Below the pieces are notes generated by a model. That model was not told the DNA's origin. It saw nothing but the letters and a program-made list of their open reading frames with translations, and ran no database searches. This document shows positions 22,656 to 33,615 of a stretch of DNA of 64,000 bases, piece after piece; positions within the stretch are counted from its first letter, which is position 1, and every line of letters starts with the position of its first letter. This stretch comes from Incumbomyces delicatus (lineage: Eukaryota; Ascomycota; Eurotiomycetes; Chaetothyriales; Trichomeriaceae): contig JACJVS010000005.1 of the NCBI GenBank assembly GCA_017655985.1, forward strand, positions 3,286,001-3,350,000. Reading direction: 5' to 3'. The translations under genes were made by a program, and so were the position numbers.

Positions 22656-23765
22656 TCAACTTTGCTGTTTCAGCCTTCCTGCTTCCTCTGTAACTATCCT
22701 CGGAATCTCTTCGGCCAGTGTACACCCGGAAGGCTTCCAGTCCAGCGCTTGTCTAGCTCTCGAAGATTTCAATGAAGCATTGGTACCCAGAACCACGGCA
22801 CCGTGCGGCACAATCTGATTTGCTTGTTCGCTAGTGATAGACTCTACCTCCACAGAATTCGTTAACCCCTGTTGTTGAGCAGCCTTGGCGATCAGCTGGG
22901 CGAGCTCCGAAAATGCCTGGCACCTCTTAGCATAGGAATTCGTCATATGGACCACTTACCATGCTACCATTCTCGGGGAAGAAGATGCCGTTCCCATTCC
23001 AGATATCATCGCGACCATTCACTGCGGCTCCGAGAAGCAGCACAAAGAGCTTCCCAAGATCAGAAACATGGATATTGCTCCAAACACTTTCCCCCTTTCC
23101 GACTTGGAAGCTTCGACCGTGTTGGACGGTATAGGCGGCGATTGCAGGACCCTGAATGGTACGTGTGTTGACCGCGCCACGCCCAGTTCCATATATCAGA
23201 GGACCGGGAATCAGCGCTGTTTTGACCTTGGTAGGGTCTTGTGCAAATACGAGGTTGTCAACCACTCGAGATGGGCTTGCGGCGACAATATCCTTGATCT
23301 CGGCCAAATCTGCCACATCGTCAAATGTTTTCCCACCCCCTTCTCCGTATGTTCCAGCTTGAATTTGAGGTCCCGCAAACATTGATGCGCCTCCAATTTG
23401 GAACCAGTACCCTGGTCTTTTCCGGCCTGTGTCACTCAATCCTTGAGCAATTGATCTTGAGCTCACTTCATGTCTTGTGCTCGCCAAGTGAAAGACGACA
23501 TCTGCCGCCTTTGCTTCCTGTTCAATGAGCTGCGCATCGTCAAGATCACCGTTCACGATCTCGACTCTTGGGAACGCCTCCTTGATTCTTTGCGCCTTGC
23601 CGCTCTCTCGCACTAGACATCTGATCTGGTGTTTCGCTGGCAGTTGTAAGATCTGATAAAGTGCTTCTCCACCGATATAGCCCGAGGCTCCAGTCCTGAA
23701 CCACGTTCAACTTTTGGACGTGATATTTTCTCAGTCACAACTTACAGAAACACTTTTGCGGCCAT
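22656..23765 (-). CDS. NAD-dependent epimerase/dehydratase family protein
   Basis: Exons 23746-23765, 22960-23695 and 22656-22916 give 338 residues. The first exon encodes only MAAKVF plus two bases. The 50-nt intron, once removed, rebuilds the Rossmann motif VFLTGASGYIGG. NGDLDD and VVFHLAS follow as in extended short-chain dehydrogenases. The catalytic YxxxK is not clearly present: LIYGTGRG has Tyr without the usual Lys spacing. This could be an atypical reductase. For the last intron I prefer the 43-nt form ending CCAG, which gives ENGSM then AFSELAQ. An AAG acceptor 9 nt earlier would also stay in frame. It is divergent from the Zn2Cys6 regulator with about 210 bp between them, suggesting a shared promoter. 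Confidence 0.82.
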
Positions 23766-23974
23766 CTTGACTCGGGATCGTTTGTTGACGAATTTTATCG
23801 GCCAAAACTAAGGATACTTCTGTTTCACACTTGGACTGGATTTATGACGTGGTGCTGGGCGGGCAAGGACTTCCGCACCTTCTCCAATTTCAGGCAAGCG
23901 ACTCCGAATCCTTGTTCCACTTTCTTCCCTAACTCCTGCTATCTCGAGCATCGTGCAAAGCATTTTCATGACCG

Positions 23975-26174
23975 TTGACCGGTCTTGCTCGCCGCGCAAC
24001 GTCCGCGATGGGCCCGAAACTCCCCAATCAACGGCGACGACGAACGCATGTCCTTGGGGGTTGCGAAAATTGCCGGAAGCGCCATACGAAATGCGATCAA
24101 GTGCAACCGAAGTGCCTGACCTGCCATGCCGTGGGACTTGAATGTTCAGGGTATGACTCCAGGGTCCAATGGGTATCAGATGGCTCTCGGAAATCAACTG
24201 GCAAGGCGATCACTCGCCGCCATTTGTATTCAGGTCTGGAGGCTTGACTAATCAAGCGTGAGCTAACGTCATGCAGAGACATCACGCCAGCTAATGAGTA
24301 CGCAATTGATTCAGCAAGTCCAATCACAGTCCGTTGATAACGTACTCGCCACCCTCGACTCATGGACGCAAGGTGGTAGACCTCACCGACAAAACGAGCT
24401 TACCGTCGGGCCCTTCAGTGTCATCGACTTAAACACTGCAAATGCTGGTTCTGCTCCGACGGCCGAAGGCGTGTCGCAGTCTTCGAACATCAGTTCTCCT
24501 CCGCATGACATCTCCATGAATTTAGATCCAGATACTTCTCTTCCCAACTACCTTGAGTGGTCTGACATATTCGATCTCGAGTTTGAAACTTGGTTGAACG
24601 CCCAGCCAGATACGTCCTATCTTGAATCAACCGCATCACAATATGCATGCGACTCTCGTGGCGGGCTGCCAGATATCAGCCAGAGAGTGCCTGCTAGCCC
24701 TTGTACGAGCGTGTCAACGTCGGCCCTGGACGATGACCCAACCCTCAGTTTCGAAGCACCAACCTTGATCAAACATTTCTCACACAACGTCATTGCTGCA
24801 ATTGGCGCGTTGCCTTTTAATCTAAAGTCACCTTACATGATTCTTAACGTCACAAGTGCTGTCCAGACACTTGCCAACCTCACTTACCTTGGCAACAAGA
24901 TCAACCACGCAAATGCGGCCAACATGTATGCTATTCTAGCATGTTCTGCTTATCACCTGGGAAATAACCCCTCTTCTCAGGCCAGCTCTAACTCAGTGCA
25001 TTGGAATAACCTCGCAAATCTTGCAGGGGCCAAAGCCAAGGGACATTTGCAGAAGTCCTTGCAGACCGAGCTCCAGGGCGATTGCAAAGCTAAATACAAG
25101 GACCAGCTTATGGCCTTAATCTGCAACTTGGCGTACTCAGTCATGACTGGGAGTCAACATGATTCTCGCCATTACATGGTCGATGCTGAGCGGCTATTGC
25201 GTCTTCGTGGCCTAGCCAAGAGGCGCATCTCCAGGCGAGCACGTTTGCTGCACCACATGTACACTTGGAACCGGATTGTCGGCGAAAGCACATATGTACT
25301 GCATAACGGAAAATCGTATGGCCAGACCAATATACCGCCCGTCGCTAGCTCGTTCATCTCTCACACTTCTGCCAGCGGCCACAACGCTCGGCTCGATGAT
25401 TTCTTGCGGATCGAAGGGAAGGATGATCAAGACGGAGATATGGAAACCCAGAAAGAAGCTGAATGCAACTTGTATGACATTCATCTCCAAGATCACGGGA
25501 ACTACCCGGACACAATGTACACACAGATTTACGGGCTACCTGAGGCCTGGCTCAGCCTCTTGTCGCAGACTACCAGGCTCGCCAATGTTGCGGAACTGCA
25601 GAGGTCAAATCCCCACCAAGGAGATCTGCAGGACTCGGTATTACTCGACAGGCGAGCTGCCAGACTTGAGGACATGGTCTGTTCCTTTGCCGCGCAGACT
25701 AATCCTGCGATGGGATCGTCGTCAAACGCTTCTGAACCAAGTCAGCATATGCTCCGAGCACTCAAATCGGCTCTGGTTGTCTATTTCTACCGTCGGATAC
25801 GTCACGTCAACTTGTGGATATTGCAAAGCCACGTGGATGAGGTTATTGATGCTCTTCGCCAGTTCGATAGCTCTCTAGCAGAGCGACAATTTCAGGGTCC
25901 TGGTACAGCATGGCCTGCCTTTATCGCTGGATGTGAAGCAAGCGGCGAAGATCGGCAAAAGTTCTTCAGCAATTGGATGGAGACGGCATTCTGGAAGACC
26001 GGCCTGCAAAGTTATAAGACTGCGCATGCGATGCTATCTGACGTATGGACTCGTCGTGTGCAAGTCATGGACTCGCCCAAATCTATGAGCAATCACCCAA
26101 AATCAACTCCTCAATCCGCATCCACCTGGATTGATATCTCCCGGGAGCAAGGAAAGTGGGCTCTGTTGTGCTGA
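23975..26174 (+). CDS. Zn2Cys6 transcription factor with Fungal_trans_2-like domain (ARG81/ArgRII-like)
   Basis: Exons 23975-24233 and 24277-26174 give 718 residues (707 if the Met at 24008 is used). The binuclear zinc cluster is complete: CENCRKRHTKC, six residues, CLTC, six residues, C, with the usual basic linker. The 43-nt intron has GCTAAC before CAG. The long C-terminal part includes LIKHFSHNVI, LPFNLKSPYMILNV and NMYAILACSAYHLG, which resemble the Fungal_trans_2 domain of ArgRII-like regulators. Such factors bind CGG triplets in promoters of neighbouring pathway genes. Its position between the epimerase and the 2-hydroxyacid dehydrogenase makes it the likely regulator of this small cluster. 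Confidence 0.9.
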
Positions 26175-26183
26175 GAGAAAGCC

Positions 26184-27682
26184 TCACAACCTGGCCAACA
26201 TTCTAGCCCGATCAATTACGCCCAAGTGATCCCGGTTGATTTCTGCTATCGTTCGGCAACTATACTCCGTCAGCATTTGTTCATCATCGGGGCTGGAAAC
26301 ATACCCAGCAAGAGCCATTGTGGTTTGCAATTCCTGTTGCAATATCTTGACGCCAAGTTCGATGCCAGCCTGACCCTTGTACTGCCGGAGAAGTCAGCAT
26401 GATCCTGCAACCGGCTGCCTTTGACTTACCGCAAGTCCCCAGAGTAAAATTCGACCAATAAAGCAATACTGAGCACCCAGAGCCAGTGCTTTGAAAATAT
26501 CTGAACCTCTTCGGATGCCCCCATCAACAGCAATCTGTATGCGACCTCGAGCAACTGGTTCACACTCCATAAGAGCCTCTATCGTTGATGACATACAATC
26601 CAGCTGCCTGCCGCCATGGTTAGATATGACGACCCCATCCACGCCGTACTGTATTGCCAATTCAACATCGGCGGGAGAGGTCACTATTGCAGTTAGAACC
26701 AACTCGTTCCGCATTTCTCTGCGCGACTTGCCTCCTTTCAACCATAGTTGCATATCCCCAGAGTTTTCCCTTAGCCATGGGATAGTCTCCCATTCCAAGG
26801 TATCATCTAGAGCTGTCAGCACTACCTCTAGCTGAAGATGTCCACTCACCATAGGCTTGAGGTCCCGACTCTTTTGTCTCGGCCGTAGGCGCAAACTCGT
26901 CGCTACCGCTGGACAGGATGTTGGGGAACGCCAAATCCTTGGGAAGAGTAAAGTTGTTCCTCATCTCATTCAATCTGCGGCCCAAACACGGTGTGTCGAC
27001 GGACACGAAGATAGCTCTGTATCCGGCAGCTGCTTCGTCAACTTCAAATTGAGCACTTTTGGGTTAACGTACCTTTGGCTCTTTGTATCAGTTGTCTCGT
27101 CACATTGCGGTCCTTGACAACACACATTTGCATCATGAACGGATTGCCGTTCCCTTGCAGCTTCACGTCCTCTAGTGACGTGTTTGAGTACGACGAGAGG
27201 CACATCGGTAGATGCATGTTTGCTGCGGCGCGCGAGGTTGCTATCTCCCCCTCGGGGTGCACCAACCGATGCATCGCGGTGGGGCCAAAACCAAGCGGCA
27301 TCGAAATCTACACCTTTAGCCAGGTCCATACAGCGTCCTTCGAACTAACCTCTTGACCGAACATCTGGCAGGACATGTCCACGTTTGCCACATTTCGCAG
27401 GACTCTTGGTCTTATTCTGAATTTGTCATAGGCGTTCACATTGTCGTGCAACCTGAAGTTATGAGCAGATGGTGTTTGATCAAGGGCAAATTTCATACGT
27501 AATCATATCCATCGCACCCTCATTGTAATAGTCTGAAACCCATTAGCCTTGATTTGGTTTAGTTACAGAAGAGACAGGAAGTACCTACCTCGATAAGACT
27601 TCTGCATGCGTTTGCTGCCTTCATGTTGCAGGTCGTTAATGCTGAATACCAGCTCGTCGAGATTCGGCGGTCTGTTTGCCAT
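26184..27682 (-). CDS. FMN-dependent 2-hydroxyacid dehydrogenase/oxidase
   Basis: Eight exons are proposed: 27589-27682, 27499-27532, 27350-27452, 27073-27307, about 26850-27032, 26732-26806, 26430-26683 and 26184-26381, giving about 391 residues. Family landmarks are PLGFGPTAMHRLVHPEGE, SSYSNTSLEDV, VSVDTPCLGRR, the FMN-binding Lys in LWLKG, the catalytic SNHGGRQLD, and the phosphate loop VDGGIRRGSDIFKALALGA. No cytochrome b5 domain precedes it, so it resembles glycolate/lactate oxidases rather than flavocytochrome b2. The intron at 26684-26731 begins GCAAGT, not GT, and carries CTAAC before the acceptor. It has no stop and a length of 48, so unspliced it would insert 16 residues after LKG. 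The intron at about 27033-27072 is 40 nt (31 nt with an earlier acceptor). Confidence 0.85.
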
Positions 27683-28044
27683 GTCAATGACTTGAGACAC
27701 CGTAATCGAGGAGTTGCATATCATTTATGGACTTCATTGAAGCTGTGGGTAGTGGCAAGCTAACTGAATCGGGCAAACTCTCCTCAGCGGAATCTCTTGC
27801 CTGTGCAAATTCCGACCAATGATTTTCAGGAGATAGTGTTTTCCATGCCACGATGCCTTCCAAATGCAAAAGCCCGTCTCCTGCAGCAAGGCGAATTGAT
27901 CAATCAAGTGGAGGGAATCGGAGAAGAACGTGCTCGGCAAAATGGGCTATATTAAGTAGTAATATCTCCTGAGAGAGTGTTATGATTCTCTGCCGATCAA
28001 ACAACAACAACATTGACACTTGTACAAGCAACAGGCACCCGAAG

Positions 28045-28953
28045 ATGATCAACACGCCAGCAAAGGAGCTCCAAGGAATCTTGGTGGCTTTGATAACCCC
28101 TTTCACAGACGATGGTTCCCAGATCGACAAGAAACGCCTTCAAGAGCATATCGACTGGCTGATTTCATGCGGCGTTCATGGGTTTGTCGCAGCAGGCTCG
28201 ACCGGCGAGTTCACCACGTTGTCTACCGCAGAGAGAAAACAATTGATTGAACTGTGTGTCGAGTACGCGGCCGGTCGTGTGCCCGTTGTGGCGGGTACGG
28301 GGGCCTTGTCGACCAAAGACTGTGTTGACCTGGCTTCCCACGCGTCACAAGCTGGAGCTGCGGCATTGATGGTCGTCCCGCCATTTTACGACGCAGTCAC
28401 CTATGAGGAGCTGCAGGAACTCATGTCCGAGATCAGTAAAGCTTCCAATCTACCACTGATGTACTACAACATCCCCGGGGCTAGCGGCCTCACTCTGAGT
28501 CCCGGTCAAATTGCTGGCCTCTCAAAGGTGGGCGTGAAGTACATGAAAGACACGTCAGGGAACGCTCCGGCCCTCACGGAGATGCTCTTTGAGCGACAAG
28601 ACGAGATTACGACATTTAATGGTTGGGACACGTTGACATTTTACGGCCTCGTGGCCGGCGCCAAAGGATCCGTCTGGGGCGCAACCAACCTGATTCCGGA
28701 GTTGTCGGTACAACTATGGGAGGCAATCGCTGTCAAAGGTGACTTGGCACTTGGTCGCGAGATCTGGAGCAAGATTTTTCCCATCTGCAAATTCTTGGAG
28801 TCTGTTAACTACGCTGCTGCATTGAAAACCGGCATCGAATTGCGAGGATTCAAAACTGGAGGTCTTAGGAAGCCATTTGCTTTACTTGACAGTGACAAGG
28901 CGAAGGAATTTTCTGCCATCTTGGTAGAATCCGGGCTTAAGGTTGTGGCATAA
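28045..28953 (+). CDS. Dihydrodipicolinate synthase/N-acetylneuraminate lyase family enzyme
   Basis: This is a single exon of 302 residues, using the Met at 28045 (MINTPAKELQG) rather than the in-frame Met at 27982, because family members begin just before GILVALITPF. The class I aldolase barrel is complete: GSTGEFTTL near 51-59, the catalytic Tyr in MYYNIPG near 141, and the Schiff-base Lys in YMKDTSG at about 168. Fungi make lysine by the aminoadipate route, so this is not a lysine gene. Fungal members act in catabolism of keto-sugar acids, hydroxyproline or similar compounds. It is divergent from the FMN dehydrogenase across about 360 bp, and the pair plausibly act on the same 2-hydroxy/2-keto acid pathway. 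Confidence 0.88.
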   Translation: MINTPAKELQGILVALITPFTDDGSQIDKKRLQEHIDWLISCGVHGFVAAGSTGEFTTLSTAERKQLIELCVEYAAGRVPVVAGTGALSTKDCVDLASHASQAGAAALMVVPPFYDAVTYEELQELMSEISKASNLPLMYYNIPGASGLTLSPGQIAGLSKVGVKYMKDTSGNAPALTEMLFERQDEITTFNGWDTLTFYGLVAGAKGSVWGATNLIPELSVQLWEAIAVKGDLALGREIWSKIFPICKFLESVNYAAALKTGIELRGFKTGGLRKPFALLDSDKAKEFSAILVESGLKVVA

Positions 28954-29753
28954 TTCTGTCCCTAGGTACTAGACGGGAAAATCAGGTCCTAATTGAAAAA
29001 TCCTTCAGTGTCGCCCTAATATATTTGTTTGTGAAAGCATCAACCGAAGTCGGTCGGCAAAATAGATAAATGGATCTTCTCACATGAATTGCTCTGCGAA
29101 GTCCAGTCTCGTGTGACGCAATGCTCACTGGGACCCACCTTGAGAGCTGCATAACTGTCTTCATGAACACACTTCGTAAAAACTGATATTTTGGTCTTCA
29201 AGTCATTTGGGATCACTCTGAGAGGTCAAGACCTCTACAGTTGGGAACTCTTAGATCAACCCATCTGGCGTCCCGTAGTATTGCCGTCCAAAGGCTTTGC
29301 CTTTTTTATTCAACCCCAGCTTCCGTTTCTTGAACGGCTAGGATGGTACTTCCCAAAATCTGAAATCCCTCAACCACGAATCGAGTTGAAAGCCAGTGCA
29401 CACTGGCCACATTCCTTAGGGCCGTAAGGAGCCCCAGCGGGGCTAACTTCATGACGACAAGACGCATTGAGCTATGGCCATAAAGTTCCTCTAAAGGACG
29501 AACAATGCCCATCAGGTGAGCACAGATCGGTAGGCCGCAGAAATGGAGGAATCGTCATAACATTCAAGAAGCACACTCCAACGCGGATCATAGCGCTCCG
29601 ACCTCTGATCTACATATCCGCATACTGAGGGCACCATGAAGAATGTACCAAATCGTCTTATGGAGAATGGAAAAGACATCAGCTACATAAAGAGCCACGG
29701 TCTCCCAAACAGTCACCTCCATTTGACTGAAACTTTGCCTACATACGCCCAAC
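28954..29753. other. Intergenic, no gene seen
   Basis: This 800-bp stretch holds only short frames. It includes the promoter of the secreted protein at 29754. Confidence 0.5.
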
Positions 29754-30519
29754 ATGCGATTCTCAACAATAACCACCGCTGCTCTTTGGATTGCTGGCAC
29801 CCTAGCGTCGCCAGGTAAGGTTCTCATGCACCAAAGGTTAGGCGTCACTGACAGCATTAGTTCTAGTAGACAAGCGGCAAATTGGTGGGCTTAGCAGCAT
29901 ATTGCAGGTCATTAAGGGCATCCTTCCAGAGACTGGTACTGGGGGAAATCCCAGCAGCCCGGGCACCTCGGACACGTCGGACACATCGGACACATCGAAC
30001 ACATCGGACACATCGAACACATCGGACACATCGGACACCTCATGTGTGGACGCCATCTCGAAGATAAATAACGCTCTCGACGTGAGTGCCGACTTGATGA
30101 AAGCGAGTGGCGACAAACCGACAATGAACGACATTCTAGCTGTCCTCGCAATACTCGAGAAATCTCTCAGTGAAGAATGCAGAGATGAAAACAGAGGCAG
30201 CACTCTCACAGAGAGAGACAGTTCTGAGGAAGACACTTTGGCCGTTTGGGCTGGGCATAGCGAACCAAGAGGCATCAAACACAAGAAGGACGCGTGCAGT
30301 GGGCCTGATCATGCCGGCGGCGAAACCAGAGACTTCGATGGCAGTGAACAGATTATCGGCCAACACTCGTCCAACCTCGAGAATCTCGTCGTCCGAGATG
30401 AGGGATGTTCACAGTGTGAAAGAGCTCTGTATGGGATTGTCAAAGATCTTCAGAACATTATTTCTCTGGGGCAGGAACCGGGAGCTCCTCCAGACCAGAC
30501 GGACACCAGTCGGATGTAG
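29754..30519 (+). CDS. Small secreted protein with Thr-Ser-Asp repeats
   Basis: Exons 29754-29814 and 29861-30519 give 239 residues. The 46-nt intron has an ACTGAC branch-like site. Residues 1-19 form a good signal peptide: MRF, then Ser/Thr and a hydrophobic ALWIAGTLA core ending ASP. A Lys-Arg pair follows at once, a possible Kex2 site. A Gly/Pro linker leads into eight tandem TSD/TSN triplets and then a Cys-containing helical region (CVDAISKIN, MNDILAVLAILEKSL). The C-terminal half is hydrophilic, with a GCSQC motif. I do not recognise a family. The small size, leader and low-complexity repeat suit a cell-surface protein or an effector-like secreted protein. Confidence 0.7.
29965..30036 (+). 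repeat. 9-bp coding tandem repeat (8 units)
   Basis: Eight consecutive 9-bp units of the form ACATCGGAC (variants ACCTCGGAC, ACGTCGGAC, ACATCGAAC) encode TSD or TSN triplets in the secreted protein. Expansion or contraction keeps the frame. Confidence 0.9.
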
Positions 30520-30960
30520 ACAAACCGCTACGGCTTCGATAGGACTTGTGCCGATGAGCTCTGGTGAAACCCATCCCAAGGTCTGAGGTGGTGGGCAACT
30601 GCAGAAGCCAGGTGAATACCATTAAAGGCAGTACAGCATGACCATAGATAGGCGGTGCTGAGTGTTCCTCTACACTTTTCACAACATCAAACGACCTGTT
30701 AACAGGTTGGAACAAATCATAGCATTTAAGGAAGCAGAGCGTTAGACCTCGAGTGTGAGGCGTATTGAAGACTGGTGAGATATGGCGTGAATTCAAGGAT
30801 GGACAGCCTTTTCAAATACTGGAAATAGCGAGATTTGGCCTCTTCGGTACAAGCCGGAACAGTCACCAACCAGCATTGATTCAAGCAGACTCAGGAGCAT
30901 ACATACGTTCACGATAATCGTCAATGCGATGACCCAAATCTAGACGACTGCGAGATCTAC
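30520..30960. other. Intergenic between two convergent secreted-protein genes
   Basis: No gene is seen in these 440 bp. Confidence 0.5.
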
Positions 30961-31829
30961 CTACAGCGGCTGACCAAAGTATTCCCTTACCTTGGTGATG
31001 TTAGCAGGGGATACGTTATTCCACTGTAAGCTCGCCGAGCCCATGGGAACTGGATGTGGACCGAGTGACGGGTCTCCCATCACCACCGTTGCGAGCGTCA
31101 TGCAACTGGGCGGAACATTATCGATCCTCAAGCCTATTCTGCGCTTAGCGGGATTCATAGCCATCAGATATTAGAAAACTTACTTTGTGCTTCTGGTTGG
31201 CCTATCGCCAAGGTCTTATTCGTCTTGCCCATCTCAACAAGCTCAGCCGTACACATCTGAAAGTTGAAGTCCGGAACACCAGGTGGAACGCCAGATGGTC
31301 TCGCACCTGCTGCAGTTGCGGCTGGAGCTGCAGTCCCGCGTTTAGTGAACTTGAACACTTCATCCTCCGGGGCAAGGGGTGCAGTCATGGCTGCTGCCTG
31401 CGATGCGGTGAATAGGGCAAGGCTATTTCTCGCCGCGGCTTCACTATCAACCAATTTGGAGGAGACTGATGCACGCGATACTGACGACACCGACTTGACA
31501 CTCGCTTTCGATACCGACTGCACCGACGAGACACTCGCCTTCGATGCCGACTTTGAGCTTGCGGCTGACATTGACGATAGTGAGGATTGGGCAGCCTTGA
31601 GTTCTGCTCCTTTCAGCCCGCCCGCGACACCGCCCGCGATCGATCCTCCAACAGCGGCGCCTCCAGCGGCGATCCAAGATACGAGAAGCGGCGAATTGCT
31701 GACAATGACTGTTTGCCAGCCGGCACTAAAAACAAGACCAAAGATTGGCAAAATTGGTCCTGCAGTGCAGTGCGTTGTCAGGATTGATATCGTGAGCATA
31801 CATATTTGTAGGAATCGATGGTTCGTCAT
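30961..31829 (-). CDS. Predicted secreted Ser/Ala-rich protein with glycine-zipper segment
   Basis: Exons 31184-31829 and 30961-31133 give 272 residues. The 50-nt intron opens GTAAGT, and only the acceptor at 31134 keeps an open frame. The start MTNHRFLQ begins a hydrophobic leader (LTISILTTHCTAG) that fits a signal peptide. Next is a Gly/Ala segment with GxxxG spacing (AAVGGSIAGGVAGG). A long Ser/Ala/Lys/Val low-complexity tract follows, then a Lys-Arg site (FTKRG) and a C-terminal part with three Cys. No family is recognised. The region is likely extracellular or wall-associated. It is convergent with the other secreted-protein gene at 29754. Confidence 0.6.
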
Positions 31830-32030
31830 GGTGAGATCTGGTATCAAGTTACACCGGGACCTGCCAAGGCGAGTGCATACAGCATTATATACGGAGCGTA
31901 GTCGTCGTCTTTGTACATGTGTGTGGTCACAGTTCATTGTGATTTGTTTCTGCTTGCGGGATTAGTCTCCAACGTCCACACAGCACAAAGACTTGAATTC
32001 TCTATGCGGTGCTCATCCAGAGTAGACTCG

Positions 32031-33320
32031 TCAATGCCATCTACCGACTCTTGCTAGTCCATACGGAGAATTACTTCTTTCCCACCACGAATATTCCGGG
32101 TCCAGCCGAACTCCACGAGATGAAGTCTTGACGCCCGTGAATTCCTGTTCTCCAACCAAATCAGCTTTGAATACTCCACTGAGAGCATGGGGGCTCTCAA
32201 AGACAAGAGAACAAAGGTCTTGGTCGGCATCCAGCTGAATTTCGCCCTCTCCAGCGTCTTCGCCGCGCCAGCGGAAATGGAAGGTTCGGCAGCTCGACGA
32301 TGGTAAAGACGACTTCTTCAAGCTGAATTGCGATGACGACTTCAACTTTGGGTTGACGAAGCGCATGATGCCTGTGAGAACATTGAAATCGAAGTCAGCA
32401 TACACCTGGACCGATCCATCACGACCGGGATCCGTAAATCCCAGTTTCAATGTCATCGACTGGCCTTTATCCCTCCATTGTTCTTGAATGTACGGACACC
32501 TAATTTCCCATGTTCCTTTCACGTCCCAATCACCTTTGAGGTTCTGATCCTTCGACTTGGCAGCTTTCAAGTTATTTTGGAAAAGCTCAAGAGCTTCCTG
32601 TTCGCGTGCTTTTCGTTCTTGGTCCAGTCTTTCAAGGGTCCGCCGCGCTTCGCGCTCGTGTTCTGCGACCTTGGAGCGAACTCGTAAACGGTCGTTACCT
32701 AGTACAACCAGACGCTGTCCTGTCTCGAAACCTGGCATTTTGCTCGCTTCGCATGCGATACTCCTCGATCGTGCGGCAGGTGTGATCAGATTTGCCCAGT
32801 CGTCCACCTTTACGACTAGCACTTGATCTCGTCGAGATCCAGTAGGGCCTAGGGTCTCGTCCAAGAATTTTTCTGGCAGCGAAGAAGCCTTCCCACTATC
32901 ATCCAATCGATTCCAGACTTGCTCGTCGTAGTCTCGTTCCATCTTCGCGAACCCTTCTTGAATCGCGGGACTCAACCCCTTGTCTCCATGAGCCCGAATT
33001 CGTTGCTGCAGCTGCGAAACCGTGCCACTGACTGGGAGGCCTCTGAACGCGCATTGCGCTTTCCACCATGGTAGGGTCTTGGATTGTACGTGTGGCTGTC
33101 GGGCAGCTATCTTGCCGGCCTTGGTGAGCTTGGGTGTCGCGAGCGGCAGGTACTGTGCGATATTGATTTCGTATTGTGTTCCGTTATTCGACTGGTCAGT
33201 AAATATCAGCTTATTTCTAACTGCTCGACACTCATACTTTCGTCCCTGCAGAGTGTCAGAGACGACATTTGGCACGGGGTCCTGAGCCGATGCTGAACTA
33301 TCAGGCATAGCACGTGGCAT
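32031..33320 (-). CDS. Uncharacterised protein with SAP-like segment and coiled coil
   Basis: This is a single-exon frame of 429 residues. The segment around residues 85-112 (WWKAQCAFRGLPVSGTVSQL, then QQRIRAHG) has the helix-turn-helix spacing of SAP DNA-binding motifs. Residues around 215-255 are Glu/Arg/Gln-rich (VAEHEREARRTLERLDQERK) and should form a coiled coil. The last 150 residues look globular, rich in aromatic and charged strands (GTWEIRCPYIQEQW, FHFRWRGEDAGEGEI). I do not know the family. A chromatin or nuclear role is a guess based on the SAP-like segment only. It is divergent from the nuclease-like gene at 33616. Confidence 0.65.
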   Translation of the reverse strand: MPRAMPDSSASAQDPVPNVVSDTLQGRKYECRAVRNKLIFTDQSNNGTQYEINIAQYLPLATPKLTKAGKIAARQPHVQSKTLPWWKAQCAFRGLPVSGTVSQLQQRIRAHGDKGLSPAIQEGFAKMERDYDEQVWNRLDDSGKASSLPEKFLDETLGPTGSRRDQVLVVKVDDWANLITPAARSRSIACEASKMPGFETGQRLVVLGNDRLRVRSKVAEHEREARRTLERLDQERKAREQEALELFQNNLKAAKSKDQNLKGDWDVKGTWEIRCPYIQEQWRDKGQSMTLKLGFTDPGRDGSVQVYADFDFNVLTGIMRFVNPKLKSSSQFSLKKSSLPSSSCRTFHFRWRGEDAGEGEIQLDADQDLCSLVFESPHALSGVFKADLVGEQEFTGVKTSSRGVRLDPEYSWWERSNSPYGLARVGRWH

Positions 33321-33615
33321 AGCTACGGAGGAGGAAATTCGAAGTAACGTAGGAAGTAAAGATCACAGTTGCGATTGAGACTAGCAAGAAATAGGGGAAC
33401 TGCGGTGCGTACAGATTGTGAAATTTAGCGCGTTCTTAGCCACTTCCCCATCTTTTATCGTGATCCCCGCAGATCGGGTTGCCCGGCAACCGCAAGACTC
33501 GGAACTAATTGTCCCATTTGACCACACGAGGCGATCATTTGTGCAGACTTGTGCCTTTGGTAGATACAGAGCGAGCAGGATTTCATTTTCAACGCATAGC
33601 TGCTCTCGACACACG

